In this document: positions 61,989-64,000 of the stretch, one piece after another
Numbering within the stretch: position 1 is the first letter of the stretch
Layout of the letters: each line of letters starts with the position of its first letter
Assembly: GCA_028023455.1 (NCBI GenBank)
Contig: JAQFVV010000037.1
Coordinates: 2,110,001 to 2,174,000, forward strand
Source: Epiperipatus broadwayi
Taxonomy: Eukaryota; Onychophora; Udeonychophora; Euonychophora; Peripatidae
Length of the DNA: 64,000 nt
Direction: 5' to 3'
Notes under the pieces: model-generated
Seen by the model: only the letters and a program-made list of their open reading frames with translations
What the model was told of the DNA's origin: nothing
The model's database searches: none
Made by a program: the position numbers and the translations under genes

Positions 61989-63577
61989 AGGTACTAGTCT
62001 GATAGCCAGCACGGCCACTTGATGGTAATGTTGCTATGCAAAAACAATGCATTGTGCATTAGTAAAGAGGTATTAGATTACTTAGAAAAAGTACAAAGGG
62101 AAGTAGGAAGACATGCATTAGATGCAGATGTGTGGACAGCAAAGGAGGCAATTCAAGGAGAAATGGGATAGTCAAGTTTTTATATGAGAGATGCAAAAAG
62201 TAAAATGAAAATGGTAGGTTGCAGTTTATGGATAATAAAAGAATAGCCGAAATAGTATTTAATTGGGTTTTGAGTAAAGGGCAGGCAACAAGATGGGTGA
62301 GAAAGGTAATGCGGTATACAGAAGATTTGGATAAAGAATTTATATCAGTATACTTGTACAAAAGATGGGATGATTGTGTTAGGAGGATTGTTGAGTGTTA
62401 TAGTGGTAAGGAATGGGATAAAAGAATAGATGCATTAACAAAGAATAGGGAGTTGGAGAGATGGAGAACTAGTATGGAGAGTAAAAAGTTTAATTATATA
62501 TAGAAGTAAACAGAACATTGGGTGCGAGTTAATTTATGGTAATAGCAAGGAAAGTAGTTCATTATTGTTTAAAGCTCAAAGGGGATCTTTAACAACAAGA
62601 GAATATACACGTAAATGGAAAAATATGGGTGATTTAGTCTGCAAATTGTGTAAGGAAGGCATAGAAAATATTAGGCATCTGTTAATTGAATGTAAATGCT
62701 TGAAAGCAGAAAGGGTACAAATAATGAAGTTATGGAAGAATAAATATGAGCAAAGTGATTATACAGAAAGTGGGTTATTGGTTTTTATGCTGGGTTTGGG
62801 ATAGGATTAGGGGGATTTAGATATAAAGGCCATAGAGTTGACAAATTATTATGTTTTGGAAATGGGATGGAGCAGATTATAGGAAAACTTAGGGTGGGGA
62901 ATGGAAAGGGAAGGTAAAGTGGCTAACTTTTTTTTTGGGCATAGGTGCTGAGAGATTCCTGACTTCGTTTAAGGAGAAGTCATAGTGCCTTACATCAAAA
63001 GTAACATTCTCGGGTCGTGACTAATTTCTCTTTCTACTACGTCTTTAATTTTTTTTTCCTTGCACAAACACATCTTTACCGCTGATATAGTAAACCTTTC
63101 TTATTTTTAAAACAAATTTTTATTACATTTTATTTGTATTACCTTTTTTTTTTTTTTAATTAAAAACAAACCGTGACAGCAAACTTTTTCTCAACCATCC
63201 CATTTCCCAAAGTAAAAGAATACCAAAACTTTTGACTTTATCAACCGACAATTCTTAATAAGTCAGTCAGGCTGTGTGATTTAAATAGAAATGAAATTAC
63301 TCTGCTATGGAGATTTCAGAAGTTGTGGCCACTTGAAATACAGCCACCGTTAGACGATACGATAGCCAATTGTGAATTGTGCGAATTCACATAAAGTGTA
63401 GTGAAGTATAAACAGGCCGTAATATTTCTGTGCAATACCATCAATTGGCATGCAATGGCTAATACAACAGAACTGTAATATTAGCTATAAGTCCAGCCGT
63501 GTAAACTGCATTTTTATGTGTTTTTGCACATAAACACCGCCATCAAGCGGTTGTGTCCAGCTATCAGACTAGTACCT
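61989..63577. mobile_element. 1.59-kb TIR element containing a LINE fragment
   Basis: AGGTACTAGTCTGATAGC stands at the left end (61989-62006) and perfectly inverted at the right end (63560-63577). Looser inverted similarity continues for about 55 bp through the (C)CGC/CCAC-TTGATGG core and a TGCAAAAACA block. The element-specific sequence is 61989-62042 and 62999-63577; a LINE fragment fills the middle. I found no convincing target duplication. Confidence 0.78.
62043..62998 (+). mobile_element. LINE 3' fragment inside the TIR element
   Basis: Plus-strand copy of the same LINE family as 23748-27030, starting in the C-terminal third of its protein: LDYLEKVQREVGRHALDAD (about 62076-62130), KEAIQGEMG, MDNKRIAEIVFNWVLSKGQ (62219-62285 region), then the zinc knuckle CKLCKEGIENIRHLLIEC (about 62640-62693). 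Reading frames are open in long pieces (62219-62503 and 62565-62804) but a stop and frameshifts separate them. Its 3' end (...AGTGCCTTACATC at about 62998) matches the terminus of the minus-strand copy. Severe 5' truncation is typical of LINE insertion. Confidence 0.82.
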
Positions 63578-64000
63578 ACATATATTATTAATATATTGTT
63601 GGTATTATTAATATATTGTTGTTTTTTGTTATTAGTTGTTTGTGCCATGTGAGATTATTTTGTAATATGTTTTCAAAAGATATAGTTTAGTCTTTCTCAA
63701 TAATTTGATTTGATTGAAAAAACAGTTGTCTAAATGATTTTGTTTTTAACTTTATACTTCCAATTAGTAGAGTGATTTGTTTGAAGTTTTATTTCTACAG
63801 CATAAATTTAAAAAAGTTGATGAAAATTCTGTGTCTATCATTGATTGTTAGTTATAGGAAGAAAGATTATACCCTATCACTAGTTTGAAACTTTTTGGAA
63901 TGTTATAAGAAAGTAAAAAAAAATAAATTAATAACTGTGCTATTTCAACTCTTTCAAATACTATCAGTTATTCTATGTTTTTACAGAAAAATACTAAAAA

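Larger units (their letters stand above)
60775..64000 (+). other. CBP intron (5' part), continuing past the window
   Basis: Begins with donor GTGAGT, phase 2. Apart from the TIR element and LINE fragment at 61989-63577, no gene is recognised in 60775-61988 or 63578-64000. The next exon (PHD end and HAT start) lies beyond the window. Confidence 0.8.

Noticed and set aside
1-64000. CRISPR array, bacterial operon or phage features
   Set aside because: Spliced metazoan gene structure throughout; no regularly spaced short repeats with unique spacers.

Overview
This is a eukaryotic, very AT-rich window (long T and A runs, TA microsatellites). It lies inside one large plus-strand gene, the lysine acetyltransferase CBP/p300 (CREBBP; nejire in Drosophila). 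Seven coding exons can be placed with GT-AG boundaries and matching reading phases: 7013-7212, 7376-7483, 22154-22925, 43007-43125, 53538-53708, 53814-53971 and 60661 (or 60694)-60774. They encode, in order, part of the low-complexity linker after KIX, a Gln/Pro-rich stretch ending in an IKTEIKSE motif, the whole bromodomain, and the start of the PHD/RING module. The TAZ1 and KIX exons must lie upstream, and the HAT, ZZ and TAZ2 exons downstream. Only about 1.6 kb of 64 kb is coding. The introns range from about 105 bp to about 20 kb.

The protein looks arthropod-like. Examples are the bromodomain phrase DNAWLYNRKTSRVYRYC, the PHD phrase QVLCCYGKQLCTIPRDAK, and an optional insert before RYTYCQKCF that resembles one I recall from Drosophila nejire. 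The lineage within arthropods cannot be fixed from this window.

The introns are a graveyard of transposable elements. In order: a hAT deletion derivative (minus, about 80-1205); a decayed APE-type LINE (plus, about 3230-5360); short tandem duplications (6217-6420, 6732-6880); a 540-bp inverted repeat pair (7793-8332 / 12083-12631) enclosing a Gypsy RNase H-integrase remnant (minus); a decayed Penelope-like element (minus, about 13080-15860); a possible solo LTR (about 19470-19790); a second LINE family (minus, about 23748-27030) split by a 1158-bp TIR element; a hairpin MITE (about 27413-27892); and a nested cluster from 28385 to 39743. That cluster holds two Penelope-like elements in opposite orientation, a 176-bp near-perfect palindrome, a 1.68-kb TIR element full of tandem repeats, and an unclassified 4.33-kb insertion. 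Further on are a 756-bp TIR element (47890-48645), a decayed Jockey/CR1-like LINE (minus, about 50430-52050), and a 1.59-kb TIR element that contains a LINE 3' fragment (61989-63577).

The points most worth following up are: the tandem in-frame 3' splice sites of the last exon; a family of TIR elements sharing a CCGCTTGATGGCG-type subterminal core; a tRNA-like Pol III promoter inside the terminal unit of the Penelope elements; the long palindrome; and the unclassified 4.33-kb insertion. All genes and elements were identified by eye from translated motifs and repeat comparison. No database search was possible.
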